The position numbers were made by a program, and so were the translations under genes. The notes beneath the pieces are model-generated. The model was not told the DNA's origin and made no database searches. It saw nothing but the letters and a program-made list of their open reading frames with translations. Below, in pieces: positions 17,485 through 25,028 of a stretch of DNA of 64,000 nt (its first letter is position 1; each line of letters opens with the position of its first letter). The DNA is from Mesorhizobium sp. YIM 152430 (GTDB lineage Bacteria; Pseudomonadota; Alphaproteobacteria; Rhizobiales; Rhizobiaceae), in assembly GCF_029210365.1 (NCBI RefSeq), contig NZ_JARGES010000043.1, positions 1-64,000 on the forward strand, written 5' to 3'.

Positions 17485-19395
17485 ATGTCGCGTTATCATC
17501 AGGTCTACGAAAGCTGGAAATCCGACCCGGAAGCCTTCTGGCGCGACGCAGCTAACCTCGTCGACTGGACCCGCCCCCCGCAACAGATCTTCGACGCCGA
17601 TGCCGGCATCTACGGCCGCTGGTTCCCCGACGCGACATGCAACACCTGCTGGAACGCCGTCGACCGCCACGTCGAGCGTGGCCGTGCCGACCAACTCGCG
17701 CTGATCCACGACAGCGCCATCACCGGCACGGTGCGCAAATTCACTTATGCCGAACTCAAGGCCGAGATCGTCGCCCTCGCCGCCGTCCTCTCCGATGCCG
17801 GCATCGGCAGGGGCGATCTGGTCGTCATCTACATGCCGATGGTCGCCGAGGCCGCCATCGCCATGCTCGCCTGCGCCCGCCTCGGCGCGGTTCATTCGGT
17901 GGTCTTCGGCGGCTTCGCCGCGCGCGAGCTCGCCACCCGCATCGACGATGCACGGCCGAAAGCCATCATCACCGCCTCCTGCGGCCTGGAGCCCGGCCGG
18001 ACGATTCCCTACCAGCCCCTCTACGATGGCGCGATCGACATCGCGAAGCACAAGGTCGAGACCGTCATCGTCCTCCAGCGCGAGCAACAGGCAGCCGACC
18101 TCACCCCCGGCCGCGACATCGACTACGCGTCCGCCACCGCCAAGGCCAAGTCCGACGCCCGCGACATCCCCTGCGTCTCCGTCAACGCGACCGACCCGCT
18201 CTACGTCCTCTACACCTCCGGCACGACCGGCCAGCCCAAGGGCGTGGTGCGCGACAATGGCGGCCATCTGGTCGTGCTGGCCTGGTCGATGGAGAACGAG
18301 TTCGGCGTCAAGCCGGGCGAGGCGTTCTGGGCGGCATCGGATGTCGGCTGGGTCGTCGGCCATTCCTACATCGTCTACGCCCCGCTCATCCATGGCTGTA
18401 CCTCGATCCTGTTCGAGGGCAAGCCCGTCGGCACGCCCGATGCGGGCACCTATTGGCGCGTGATTTCCGACCATGATGTCGTCGCGCTTTTCACCGCCCC
18501 CACGGCATTCCGCGCCATCAAGGGGCAGGACCCGAAGGGCGAATTCGTCAAAAAGTACGACCTCACCAATTTCCGAACCCTGTTCCTGGCCGGCGAGCGT
18601 GCCGATCCCGAAACGATCAAATGGGCGGAAAACCAGCTCCAGAAGCCCGTCATCGACCATTGGTGGCAGACGGAAACCGGCGCGCCGATCACGCAGAACC
18701 CGGTCGGCCTCGGCAGCCTGCCGGTCAAATACGGCTCGCCCGGCGTGCCCATGCCCGGCTGGCAGATGGAAATCCTCGACGATTCCGGCCACCCCGTCCC
18801 GCGCGGCACGCTCGGCAACGTGGTGGCGAAACTCCCCCTGCCGCCCGGCAGCCTGCCGACCCTCTGGCACGCCGACGAGCGCTTCAAAAGCGCATACCTC
18901 GCCGAGTTCCCCGGCTACTACAAGACGGCCGACGCCGGCATCATCGACGAGGACGGCTACCTCTTCATCATGTCCCGCACCGACGACATCATCAACGTCG
19001 CCGGCCACCGCCTGTCAACCGGCGCGATGGAGGAGGTCCTCTCCGAACATCCCGACGTCGCCGAATGCGCCGTCATCGGCATGGCCGACCCGATGAAGGG
19101 CCAGGTCCCCTGCGGCTTCGTGGTCCTCAACGCCGGCGTCGACCGCCCGGCCGCCGACATCGAACGCGAAATCATCGCCCTCGTCCGCAACCGCATCGGC
19201 GCCATAGCCGCCCTCAAGACCGTCGTCCCGGTCAAGCGCCTGCCGAAGACGCGCTCGGGGAAGATCTTGCGGGCCACGATGCAGAAGATCGCCGACAGGG
19301 AGGAGTGGACGATGCCGGCGACGATTGATGATCCGGCGATCTTGGAGGAGGTGGAGGTGGCGTTGCGGGGAAGGGGGATTCGTCCACTTCGTTGA
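17485..19395 (+). CDS. prpE: Propionate--CoA ligase (propionyl-CoA synthetase)
   Basis: This 636-residue adenylate-forming enzyme activates propionate (and to a lesser degree acetate) to the CoA ester. The P-loop TSGTTGQPKG lies near residue 244, the WWQTETGAP motif follows, and the catalytic lysine is Lys593 in RSGKILR. The N-terminal YESWKSDPEAFW and RWFPDATCNTCWNAVDRH segments favour PrpE over Acs. AGGGGAGGA precedes the ATG. No other methylcitrate genes are nearby. It is the last core gene before the accessory stretch. Confidence 0.92.
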   Translation: MSRYHQVYESWKSDPEAFWRDAANLVDWTRPPQQIFDADAGIYGRWFPDATCNTCWNAVDRHVERGRADQLALIHDSAITGTVRKFTYAELKAEIVALAAVLSDAGIGRGDLVVIYMPMVAEAAIAMLACARLGAVHSVVFGGFAARELATRIDDARPKAIITASCGLEPGRTIPYQPLYDGAIDIAKHKVETVIVLQREQQAADLTPGRDIDYASATAKAKSDARDIPCVSVNATDPLYVLYTSGTTGQPKGVVRDNGGHLVVLAWSMENEFGVKPGEAFWAASDVGWVVGHSYIVYAPLIHGCTSILFEGKPVGTPDAGTYWRVISDHDVVALFTAPTAFRAIKGQDPKGEFVKKYDLTNFRTLFLAGERADPETIKWAENQLQKPVIDHWWQTETGAPITQNPVGLGSLPVKYGSPGVPMPGWQMEILDDSGHPVPRGTLGNVVAKLPLPPGSLPTLWHADERFKSAYLAEFPGYYKTADAGIIDEDGYLFIMSRTDDIINVAGHRLSTGAMEEVLSEHPDVAECAVIGMADPMKGQVPCGFVVLNAGVDRPAADIEREIIALVRNRIGAIAALKTVVPVKRLPKTRSGKILRATMQKIADREEWTMPATIDDPAILEEVEVALRGRGIRPLR

Positions 19396-19446
19396 AGCCT
19401 ATTCCTTCCGAAATTCAGGGACCTATATACGTGTGTGACCTAGCGG

Positions 19447-19674
19447 CTAGCCGCCTCCTTTTAGCCTCGTGAGTGCCGCGCCAATCGCCGCCGCGTGTTG
19501 TGGCCAGCGCATTTTGGCCTGGTCGGCTGACATCGTTTGGTTCCGCTCTTCCAGCCCTCTTCGGCTAGCAGTCCAACTCGTGTTCTCGGTGTGGTATGTG
19601 ACCGTGCCATCATCGTTGACGTCGATCCACTTTTCGGTGTTCCCGCTCTCGAAGTGATAAATCGTTATGGACAC
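19447..19674 (-). CDS. Small protein of unknown function, second gene of cassette
   Basis: I do not recognise this 75-residue protein. It begins at a GTG preceded by ATGGAG, 13 nt after the stop of the 278-residue gene, so the two are probably cotranscribed. The first part (ITIYHFESGNTEKWIDVNDD, then TVTYHTENTSW) looks like a small beta structure and the end is helical. Base composition is more A/T-rich than the neighbouring core genes. It lies between prpE and the IS remnant. Confidence 0.5.
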   Translation of the reverse strand: MSITIYHFESGNTEKWIDVNDDGTVTYHTENTSWTASRRGLEERNQTMSADQAKMRWPQHAAAIGAALTRLKGGG

Positions 19675-19687
19675 GGCTGCTCCATCC

Positions 19688-20524
19688 CTAGTGGTTCTCG
19701 GCTCCGACTTCTTCGCCCGTAGCGGCAGTCGAAGTGTTCTCCGGCGAGCCGGCTTTGCGCGCCAGACGCTTCCTCTGGCGCTTCACAAAATCTTCGATGG
19801 CCTCCAACAGATAGTCATCCAGATCACCGCTAGCGACGAGCTTTAGATACTGCCCCGGCGCACCCTCTTCACAATAGACAGTTCTCTCCTGCTCATTCGC
19901 TTCGGCGTCGATCATCAAGAGATTTGGCGGCACTCTGCGACTAGGCGGCGCTTCGCCCGCCGACATCGGCTGCATGTGATCCATCACCCCGTATCCTTTC
20001 TCTCTTTGGTCCGGTGGCGATGATTCTAAGGCACTCGGAAAGGGGCTGTCATAACTTTCGTAAGCGTTTTCTTGCTGTAGAAACTGGCAAGTCTCCGAAT
20101 AGGCCCGCGAGGCCGGCTGAATCGCGACCTCCTGAAAGCCCATCCGGGACAAAGCGTTCTTCAAGGCGGCGTCGGAAAAGTGCCCATCCGGGAATCTTTC
20201 CCGCAGAATTGCAAAAAGTTGTGGATTGAACGCAGCAGTCTGGAGAGCTTCAGCCCTTGAAGCCTCGTTTTCCGGCCGCAGAATATCAACGGCCAACTGA
20301 CTAATCCTCACCTCCCCTTTTCCGGCCTTGTCGAGTAGTCCGTAATGAGCAAGATTAGCAATCGTCTTGTCAGATGCACCGCTAGAACCGCCATATCCCA
20401 TTGATTTTGCAGCAGCTTCTCGGTCAATCGCGTTCGTCCTATTTTGCGAATAAATCTTCTCGGCTTGCATAAGCGCAACTTGAAGCGGCGCGCTAGGGTA
20501 GCCAGGGCTGCGTTGACGGCTCAT
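19688..20524 (-). CDS. Uncharacterised 278-residue accessory protein
   Basis: The protein has no catalytic motif I can name. Residues about 10-130 (YPSAPLQVALMQAEKIYSQN, then AAKSMGYGG, HYGLLD, and FPDG) resemble an uncharacterised proteobacterial family with a winged-helix-like N-terminus. A polar linker follows, and the C-terminus ERTVYCEEGAPGQYLKLVAS-GDLDDYLLEAIEDF-VKRQRKR is a second conserved block of that family. The ATG at 20524 with CGGAGAG upstream gives the family-like N-terminus. A/T-rich composition and the IS relic upstream suggest transfer. A DNA-binding or regulatory role is only a guess. Confidence 0.7.
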   Translation of the reverse strand: MSRQRSPGYPSAPLQVALMQAEKIYSQNRTNAIDREAAAKSMGYGGSSGASDKTIANLAHYGLLDKAGKGEVRISQLAVDILRPENEASRAEALQTAAFNPQLFAILRERFPDGHFSDAALKNALSRMGFQEVAIQPASRAYSETCQFLQQENAYESYDSPFPSALESSPPDQREKGYGVMDHMQPMSAGEAPPSRRVPPNLLMIDAEANEQERTVYCEEGAPGQYLKLVASGDLDDYLLEAIEDFVKRQRKRLARKAGSPENTSTAATGEEVGAENH

Positions 20525-20637
20525 TTGTTCGCTCTCCGTTTCGGATTGAGCGACTATACGCCTGCGGAGAAAATAAGCAAGAAACGTTAGAGCTAGCGAG
20601 CAAGTGTAAAAAGGCTTGTCGAGATCGACCGGGGCGG

Positions 20638-20781
20638 CTATATAGATTCTCGCGTTGCCTGGTAACGCAAACGGCCCGAGCTGCGAACTCGGGCCGTCTT
20701 GAGGTGCCAGCGTCTCTCGGGCCTGTGATTGTGCCAATCCGAGAGCGAAGGCTAAACTATGTGCGTGGAGTTTCTATATAG
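20638..20781. repeat. Three consecutive hairpins between CTATATAG repeats
   Basis: The palindrome CTATATAG occurs at 20638-20645 and again at 20774-20781. Between them lie a small stem (20652-20668), a strong 9-bp stem (CGGCCCGAG at 20672-20680 with CTCGGGCCG at 20688-20696) and a 7-bp stem (CTCTCGG at 20714-20720 with CCGAGAG at 20739-20745). The middle stem could terminate transcription in either direction. No gene is visible here. It may be a terminator cluster or a small non-autonomous element. Confidence 0.5.
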
Positions 20782-20934
20782 TTATTCGCATGAGAACGCA
20801 AGCGGCACGCCCTAACCAGGAGTGCCCAAATGGGACTGCGCTCACGCGTATGTCACTTGGTGCGCGCCTATATTCGCATACGGTTCGGCCGGATCGAGTA
20901 TGTGCGAGCCCACAGCCGCTGCTGCGGCTAAGCC

Positions 20935-21137
20935 TTAAGTAGGCTTTGTCCTGCTTGACGGCGTAGCCTTCCGGCGGGTCTTGGCCGCCGGGGCCGTCTC
21001 TGGTCCCGGCGGCTTCTTCTCTTTAGCGCGCTCCATCAGATCCTTGACCTCTTTCGGGTCGGTTGTCCCGAATCACTCTAGGGCTTCGCCAAAATCTATG
21101 GCGAGATAGAGTGCTTTTCGTATTTCTTGCCGGTCAT
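20935..21137 (-). pseudogene. Small IS accessory protein, frameshifted
   Basis: Starting at an ATG that overlaps the transposase stop, the frames read in pieces MTGKKYEKHSIS, then LAIDFGEALE, then TTDPKEVKDLMERAKEKKPP to a Lys/Ala/Thr-rich end and TAA at 20935. Each piece is in a different frame, so at least two frameshifts separate them. The joined sequence resembles a short charged protein found next to ISXO2-like transposases; that match is from memory. Confidence 0.6.
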
Positions 21138-21310
21138 GCGATCAGCGCCTTGTATGTGAGCCGGCCATCGACGCGCCCGAAGAATGCGGTCGCCGTCCTG
21201 CACGTCTCGGCGATTGTAGCGCCATGTCATCTCGGAAAGGTAATTGCCGAGATGCTTGTCGGAAATCCAGTGGTGAATGCCGTAAATCTGACGCTTGATG
21301 TGCGGCCGCC
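21134..21310 (-). pseudogene. ISXO2-like transposase, C-terminal remnant with frameshift
   Basis: The minus strand reads IKRQIYGIHHWISDKHLG, then NYLSEMTWRYNRRDVQDGDR in one frame, then shifts to GRVDGRLTYKALIA and a stop at 21134. This is the C-terminal part of the DDE domain of IS1595-family (ISXO2-like) transposases. About 55 codons of a normally roughly 300-residue protein remain; sequence upstream of about 21310 no longer fits. Confidence 0.72.
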
Positions 21311-21386
21311 GTGGCCTTCATACCGAGTCAACATCCAATCGCAAACGTGGAAATCTTTTTAGGATGTAGCTAGATTGGAGTTTGTC

Positions 21387-21644
21387 ATGTCCACCGACAC
21401 CGTAGTCCGCGCACGCATCGACAGCGCAACCAAAGATCAGGCCACCGAAGCCTTGGCGGCCATGGGCCTGTCCGTCTCCGACGCCATTCGCCTGCTTCTC
21501 GTCCGCGTCGCCGCCGACAAGGCGTTCCCGTTTGCGGTCAAAGTCCCCAACGCCACAACGCGAAAGGCGATGACGGAACTGGAACAGGGCAAGAGCAAAC
21601 TGCACGCCTCAGCCGACGAGCTTTTCGACGATCTCAAGATTTGA
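21387..21644 (+). CDS. RelB/DinJ-family antitoxin, without a partner toxin
   Basis: The 85-residue protein starts STDTVVRARIDSATKDQATE and continues with MGLSVSDAIRLLLVRVAADK, the ribbon-helix-helix pattern of RelB/DinJ antitoxins. Such proteins bind their own promoter and neutralise a RelE/YafQ-type RNase. TTGGAG lies upstream of the ATG at 21387. No toxin reading frame follows; the downstream 0.8 kb holds only repeats. The gene adjoins the IS remnant, so the toxin may have been lost. Confidence 0.82.
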   Translation: MSTDTVVRARIDSATKDQATEALAAMGLSVSDAIRLLLVRVAADKAFPFAVKVPNATTRKAMTELEQGKSKLHASADELFDDLKI

Positions 21645-21683
21645 ACTTGGAACACTCACGCTGAGCGTGACGGGTCAGGCGAA

Positions 21684-21807
21684 GCCTGGATTCCTGTGAC
21701 AAGCACAGGAATGACGGAGGCAAGGGCGGTGCCAGTCTCCGTCGTTCGCGATTTGCGGACACGTCCATGAAGGTCGTCATTCCTGTGCTTGGCACAGGAA
21801 TCCAGGC
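21684..21807. repeat. Large palindromic repeat, 33-nt arms
   Basis: The arm at 21684-21716 and the arm at 21775-21807 are inverted copies with one mismatch in 33 nt. Each arm is itself palindromic around TTCCTGTG and CACAGGAA. The 58-nt spacer shows no coding signal. The core ATTCCTGTG-CACAGGAAT belongs to a dispersed intergenic repeat type of alphaproteobacteria, by recollection. Confidence 0.75.
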
Positions 21808-21902
21808 CTCGGTCTGTCCATTCGCGCAACGTTGCAACTTATTCGATGAAGTCCGCAGATACTGAACCGTCGCCGCCCCCTCCGCCTCGCGGTGCTCGGC
21901 AC

Positions 21903-21999
21903 CTCCCCCGCTTCGCAGGGGAGGACCCTCTAGGTCGAGGACGGCCGCTACCCTAATCCTCCCCTGCGAAGCGGGGGAGGGGGACCGCCGAAGGCGGTG
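21903..21999. repeat. Palindromic intergenic repeat with 24-nt perfect arms
   Basis: The arm at 21903-21926 (CCTCCCCCGCTTCGCAGG and onward) is perfectly inverted at 21958-21981, with a second hairpin ACCGCC-GAA-GGCGGT at 21985-21999. This is a recognisable dispersed repeat of Rhizobiales and Caulobacterales genomes. It lies 90 nt beyond the 33-nt-arm palindrome. Confidence 0.75.
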
Positions 22000-22473
22000 G
22001 AGGGGGCGCCTGGCAAACCCATATCCACAAATCTTATCCCCCTTCCCAAAACCTCCCCTACAATCCGTCCCATCGCTCTGACGGGAACCGGTCCGGACCG
22101 GGATTTGGCAGGGCGGCGGTGGCCTCCCCTGTGGCGTGGTAAACCACAGGCACGTGAGGGCGCGGGACAGGTCGGCGTGGGTGGCGGGCGATGCCTTCGG
22201 GGCAGAAGCGCAAAACCCATGCGGGAAAAGCCGCGGGCGCACCTTTTTCAAAGGCGCGTCTGTGACCGGCCGAAAGCGCGACAGACACCGGGCGACGGTC
22301 TGCGGATCGCGTTACAATTAGAAATCAGGAAGCGAGACGCAGACCGCCGCCTTCCCGATCTTCCTGTCCATGATCCGGCCGATGCGGCGCGGTGCCGAAG
22401 ACGCGCGCGTGCTCGTGCCTTTTCCCCCTCGCCCCCACCCGCTATAACGCCCCGAACGAAAAAGGATGACGAC
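22000..22473. other. Non-coding stretch before the SDR gene
   Basis: I see no supported gene here. Long open frames on both strands exist because the sequence is G/C-rich, but they lack family resemblance, start signals and normal amino-acid composition. Only the ribosome site AAAGGATG at 22461-22468 for the following gene is clear. Confidence 0.5.
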
Positions 22474-23262
22474 ATGGCACTGGACGGAAAGACGGCGATC
22501 GTGACGGGGGCGGCCGGCGGCATCGGCTATGCGATCGCGGAGCGCTTCCTGCGCGAGGGCGCCCGCGTGATGTTCGCCGACATCGATGTCGAGAAGGGCG
22601 AACGCGCCGAGGCCGATCTGCAAAAGCTCGGCGATGCGCGCTTCGTGAAGGCCGACGTGTCGAAGCGGCTCGACGTCCACAACATGGTCGCAGCCACCAT
22701 CGACGCCTTCGGCGACATCGACGTCCTCGTCAACAATGCCGGCATCGTCCACGGCGCGGAGTTCCTGGAGATTTCCGAGGAGGATTTCGACCGCGTCCTC
22801 GCCGTCAATCTGAAAGGCTCGTTCCTGGCCGGGCAGGCCGTCGCCCGCTTCATGGTCGACAAGGTCAATGACGGCAAGCCGGCGGGCGCCATCGTCAACA
22901 TGTCGTCGATCAACGCTGTCTTCGCGCTGCCCAACCAGGTGCCCTATTCGATCTCCAAGGGCGGCGTGATGCAGTTGACCAAGGTCATGGCGCTGGCGCT
23001 CGCGCCCTACGGCATCCGCGTCAACGCGATCGGGCCGGGCTCGATCATGACCGACATGCTGTCGGCCGTGAATGCCGACCCGGCGGCCAAGAACCGCATC
23101 CTGTCGCGCACGCCCATGGGTCGCATCGGCGAGCCGTCCGAAATCGCCTCCGTCGCCGCCTTCCTCGCCTCCGACGACGCCTCCTACATCACCGGCCAGA
23201 CCATCTACGCCGATGGCGGGCGGTTGCCGCTGAATTATACGGTGCCGGTCAAATCCTCATGA
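22474..23262 (+). CDS. SDR-family oxidoreductase
   Basis: This 262-residue short-chain dehydrogenase/reductase has the cofactor motif TGAAGGIGYA at residues 11-20, with Asp39 after the second strand (FADID), which favours NAD(H). NNAG, the catalytic Ser in NMSSIN and the YSISKGG Tyr/Lys motif are present, and the C-terminal block SDDASYITGQ is typical. The substrate is not evident. Its stop codon lies inside the first copy of a repeated upstream element. Confidence 0.86.
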   Translation: MALDGKTAIVTGAAGGIGYAIAERFLREGARVMFADIDVEKGERAEADLQKLGDARFVKADVSKRLDVHNMVAATIDAFGDIDVLVNNAGIVHGAEFLEISEEDFDRVLAVNLKGSFLAGQAVARFMVDKVNDGKPAGAIVNMSSINAVFALPNQVPYSISKGGVMQLTKVMALALAPYGIRVNAIGPGSIMTDMLSAVNADPAAKNRILSRTPMGRIGEPSEIASVAAFLASDDASYITGQTIYADGGRLPLNYTVPVKSS

Positions 23263-23293
23263 CAGGAGGCTGTCGGGAGGGGTGGCGCATGAT
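23260..23293 (+). promoter_or_regulatory. Repeated element, copy 1
   Basis: The element contains TGACAGGAGG followed directly by TGTCGGGAGG, then GGTGGCGCATGAT. From TGTC onward, 20 of 24 positions match the copy at 23513-23536. It ends about 30 nt before the start of the 54-residue gene. The placement before each of two neighbouring genes suggests a shared operator. Confidence 0.5.
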
Positions 23294-23320
23294 CGTCTTC
23301 CATGAAAAGGGAGACGAAAA

Positions 23321-23485
23321 ATGCACGACACCAATCTCATCGACCGCCTGCGCCGGGCCGTCGCCCGCCGCCGCACGGAAATGCTCATCGACGCGCTGCC
23401 GCCGGACATCCGCCGCGACATCGGCTGGCCCGGACCCCGCCGCACGCGGCTCAAGACCGGCTGGCCGCATCTGTGGACCCTCTGA
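23321..23485 (+). CDS. Small DUF1127-like protein
   Basis: This 54-residue basic protein begins MHDTNLIDRLRRAVARRRTE and carries ALPPDIRRDIGWP, which resembles the short arginine-rich DUF1127 (YjiS-like) motif ending in a RDIG block. The ATG at 23321 is preceded by AAGGGAG. DUF1127 proteins include small RNA-binding regulators in Agrobacterium; a similar role here is inference. It has the same type of upstream element as the following VOC gene. Confidence 0.65.
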   Translation: MHDTNLIDRLRRAVARRRTEMLIDALPPDIRRDIGWPGPRRTRLKTGWPHLWTL

Positions 23486-23494
23486 CGCGCCACG

Positions 23495-23536
23495 CGCCTC
23501 CTGACACAATGCTGTCAGGAGGCGTGGCGCATCATG
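23495..23536 (+). promoter_or_regulatory. Perfect 12-bp inverted repeat, copy 2 of repeated element
   Basis: Arms CGCCTCCTGACA (23495-23506) and TGTCAGGAGGCG (23513-23524) are perfect inverted repeats with a 6-nt spacer CAATGC. The right arm and the following TGGCGCATCATG repeat the element at 23271-23294. It lies just before the VOC gene. The downstream WYL-domain regulator is the obvious candidate to bind it; the repeat could instead be a hairpin terminator, but no U-tract follows. Confidence 0.55.
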
Positions 23537-23566
23537 CCAATTCACCGCTCCGCGAGAGGGACCGCC

Positions 23567-23938
23567 ATGAGCCATCATCTGCCGAAGAACGCCGCCGTCT
23601 GGTTCGAAATCCCGGTCACCGACATGGGAAAGGCCAAGGCCTTTTACGCGACGGTCACCGGCCACGACCTGGAAGATCAGAAGGACGCGCCGAACCCGAT
23701 GGCGAATTTCGCCGTCGCCAACATGCGCGAAGGCGTTTCGGGCCACATCTACCCCGGCAAGCCCGCCGCCCCCGGCACCGGCCCCACCATCCATCTCGCG
23801 GTCTCGGACCTCGAGGCCGCGATGGAGCGTGTGTCGCCCAATGGCGGACAGGTCGTCTCGCCCGTGATATCCATACCGGCCGGCCGCTTTTGCTATTGCC
23901 TCGATCCCGACGGCAACAGCTTCGGCCTGTTCAGTTGA
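23567..23938 (+). CDS. VOC-family (glyoxalase-like) protein
   Basis: The 123-residue protein has one vicinal-oxygen-chelate module pair: WFEIPVTDMGKAKAFYATVT at the start and CYCLDPDGNSFGLFS at the end. Such proteins are metal-dependent isomerases, dioxygenases or binding proteins; the substrate is unknown. GAGAGGGA precedes the ATG. The regulator gene begins 12 nt after the stop, so they form an operon. Confidence 0.87.
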   Translation: MSHHLPKNAAVWFEIPVTDMGKAKAFYATVTGHDLEDQKDAPNPMANFAVANMREGVSGHIYPGKPAAPGTGPTIHLAVSDLEAAMERVSPNGGQVVSPVISIPAGRFCYCLDPDGNSFGLFS

Positions 23939-23950
23939 GGATAAGGCCAG

Positions 23951-24676
23951 ATGCGGCGCGCCGACCGGCTGTTCCAGATCGTGCAATATCTCCGCGGTGG
24001 CCGTCTGGTGACGGCGCACATGCTGGCCAAGCGGCTGGAAGTGTCCGACCGCACCATCTATCGCGACATCGCGGATTTGCAGTCGACCGGCGTGCCGATC
24101 GATGGCGAGGCAGGCGTCGGCTACATCCTGCGGGAAGGCTTCGACCTTCCGCCGCTGATGTTCACGCGTGACGAGATCGTCGCCCTCGTCGCCGGCGCGC
24201 GCATGGTGCGCGCCTTCGGCGGCGCGGCGATGGCGCGCGCGGCCGAGGAGGCGCTGGTCAAGATTTCGGCCGTCCTGCCCGACGCCGAGCGCAGCCGCAT
24301 CGACCGCACCGAAATCCACATGCCGCTCTGGGTCGTCTCGGAAGAAGAGCGCCGGACGATCGACACGCTGGAACGCGCCGTCGAGGCGCGCCACGCCCTG
24401 AAGATCGACTATCGCGACGAGGCCGGCCAATCGTCCTGCCGCGACATCCGCCCGCTCGGCCTGTGGTTCTGGGGCAAGGTGTGGACCGTCGTCGCCTGGT
24501 GCGAGTTGCGCGGTGACTTCCGCGCCTTCCGCATCGACCGCATCGCCTCCATCGCCTGCGACGGCCGCGTCTTCAGGCATGAGCGCGGCAAGCAGCTCGC
24601 CGATTTCTACCGCCAGATGGAGCGCGACGAGGCCGCGCGCGACTGGGCGCATATCCGCTCGCAAAAGGCGACCTGA
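23951..24676 (+). CDS. YafY-type HTH/WYL transcriptional regulator
   Basis: This 241-residue protein has an N-terminal HTH_11 domain (RADRLFQIVQYLRGG, LEVSDRTIYRDIADLQ) at residues 1-60 and a C-terminal WYL domain (residues about 130-225) with VWTVVAWCELRGDFRAFRID. WYL regulators respond to ligands or nucleic acid. It is cotranscribed with the VOC gene, and probably controls that gene and the small protein upstream through the repeated element; this is inference. Confidence 0.9.
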   Translation: MRRADRLFQIVQYLRGGRLVTAHMLAKRLEVSDRTIYRDIADLQSTGVPIDGEAGVGYILREGFDLPPLMFTRDEIVALVAGARMVRAFGGAAMARAAEEALVKISAVLPDAERSRIDRTEIHMPLWVVSEEERRTIDTLERAVEARHALKIDYRDEAGQSSCRDIRPLGLWFWGKVWTVVAWCELRGDFRAFRIDRIASIACDGRVFRHERGKQLADFYRQMERDEAARDWAHIRSQKAT

Positions 24677-24718
24677 CCACCTATCTCTCGGCTGAAACGA
24701 TTGGTTGGAGCGAGGCGC

Positions 24719-24946
24719 ATGAAATCGGGACCCGTTGCATTTCTTCTCTGGCTCTTGGGCCTCGTCGGCTTCTGCGGCCTCCACCGCTTCTACACCGGGC
24801 GTATCTGGACCGGCCTCCTCTGGCTCCTGACGCTGGGCCTGCTCGGCATCGGCCAGATCATCGACCTCTTCCTGTTGCCTTCCATGGTCCGCCAGGCCAA
24901 CCTCGAACGCCGCGTCGAGACGATGGAGGCGGGGCGGCTGCGCTGA
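24719..24946 (+). CDS. TM2-domain membrane protein
   Basis: The 75-residue protein is a TM2-domain protein: two hydrophobic helices (VAFLLWLLGLVGFCGL and IWTGLLWLLTLGLLGIGQII) joined by the conserved HRFYTGR turn, with an IDLFLLP motif. The C-terminus is charged and cytoplasmic. TTGGAG lies upstream. The function of this family in bacteria is not established. Confidence 0.85.
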   Translation: MKSGPVAFLLWLLGLVGFCGLHRFYTGRIWTGLLWLLTLGLLGIGQIIDLFLLPSMVRQANLERRVETMEAGRLR

Positions 24947-25028
24947 GACGTTTTATCGCGCAACGATCCGCGCCGCTCACCGTTGTCTGGCTGAACATCC
25001 GCAATCGGAAGAAAAGGGGAGATGACCC

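Larger units (their letters stand above)
20935..21310 (-). mobile_element. Decayed IS1595/ISXO2-like insertion element
   Basis: Two adjoining broken reading frames on the minus strand match the end of an ISXO2-like (IS1595 family) transposase and a small downstream accessory gene. The transposase N-terminal part is missing and both frames carry shifts, so the element is dead. I could not identify terminal inverted repeats or target duplications. It separates the unknown cassette from the orphan antitoxin. Confidence 0.7.

Noticed and set aside
20672-20745. Hairpins at 20.7 kb as integron attC sites or a tRNA fragment
   Set aside because: The stems lack the attC core sites and no tRNA arm pattern fits.
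21302-21309. GCGGCCGC at the broken end of the transposase as a cloning scar
   Set aside because: It is a single rare-cutter-like octamer in a G/C-rich genome and has no vector sequence next to it.
21634-22251. A 205-codon minus-strand frame over the palindromic repeats
   Set aside because: It runs through two repeat palindromes and has no family resemblance or start signal.
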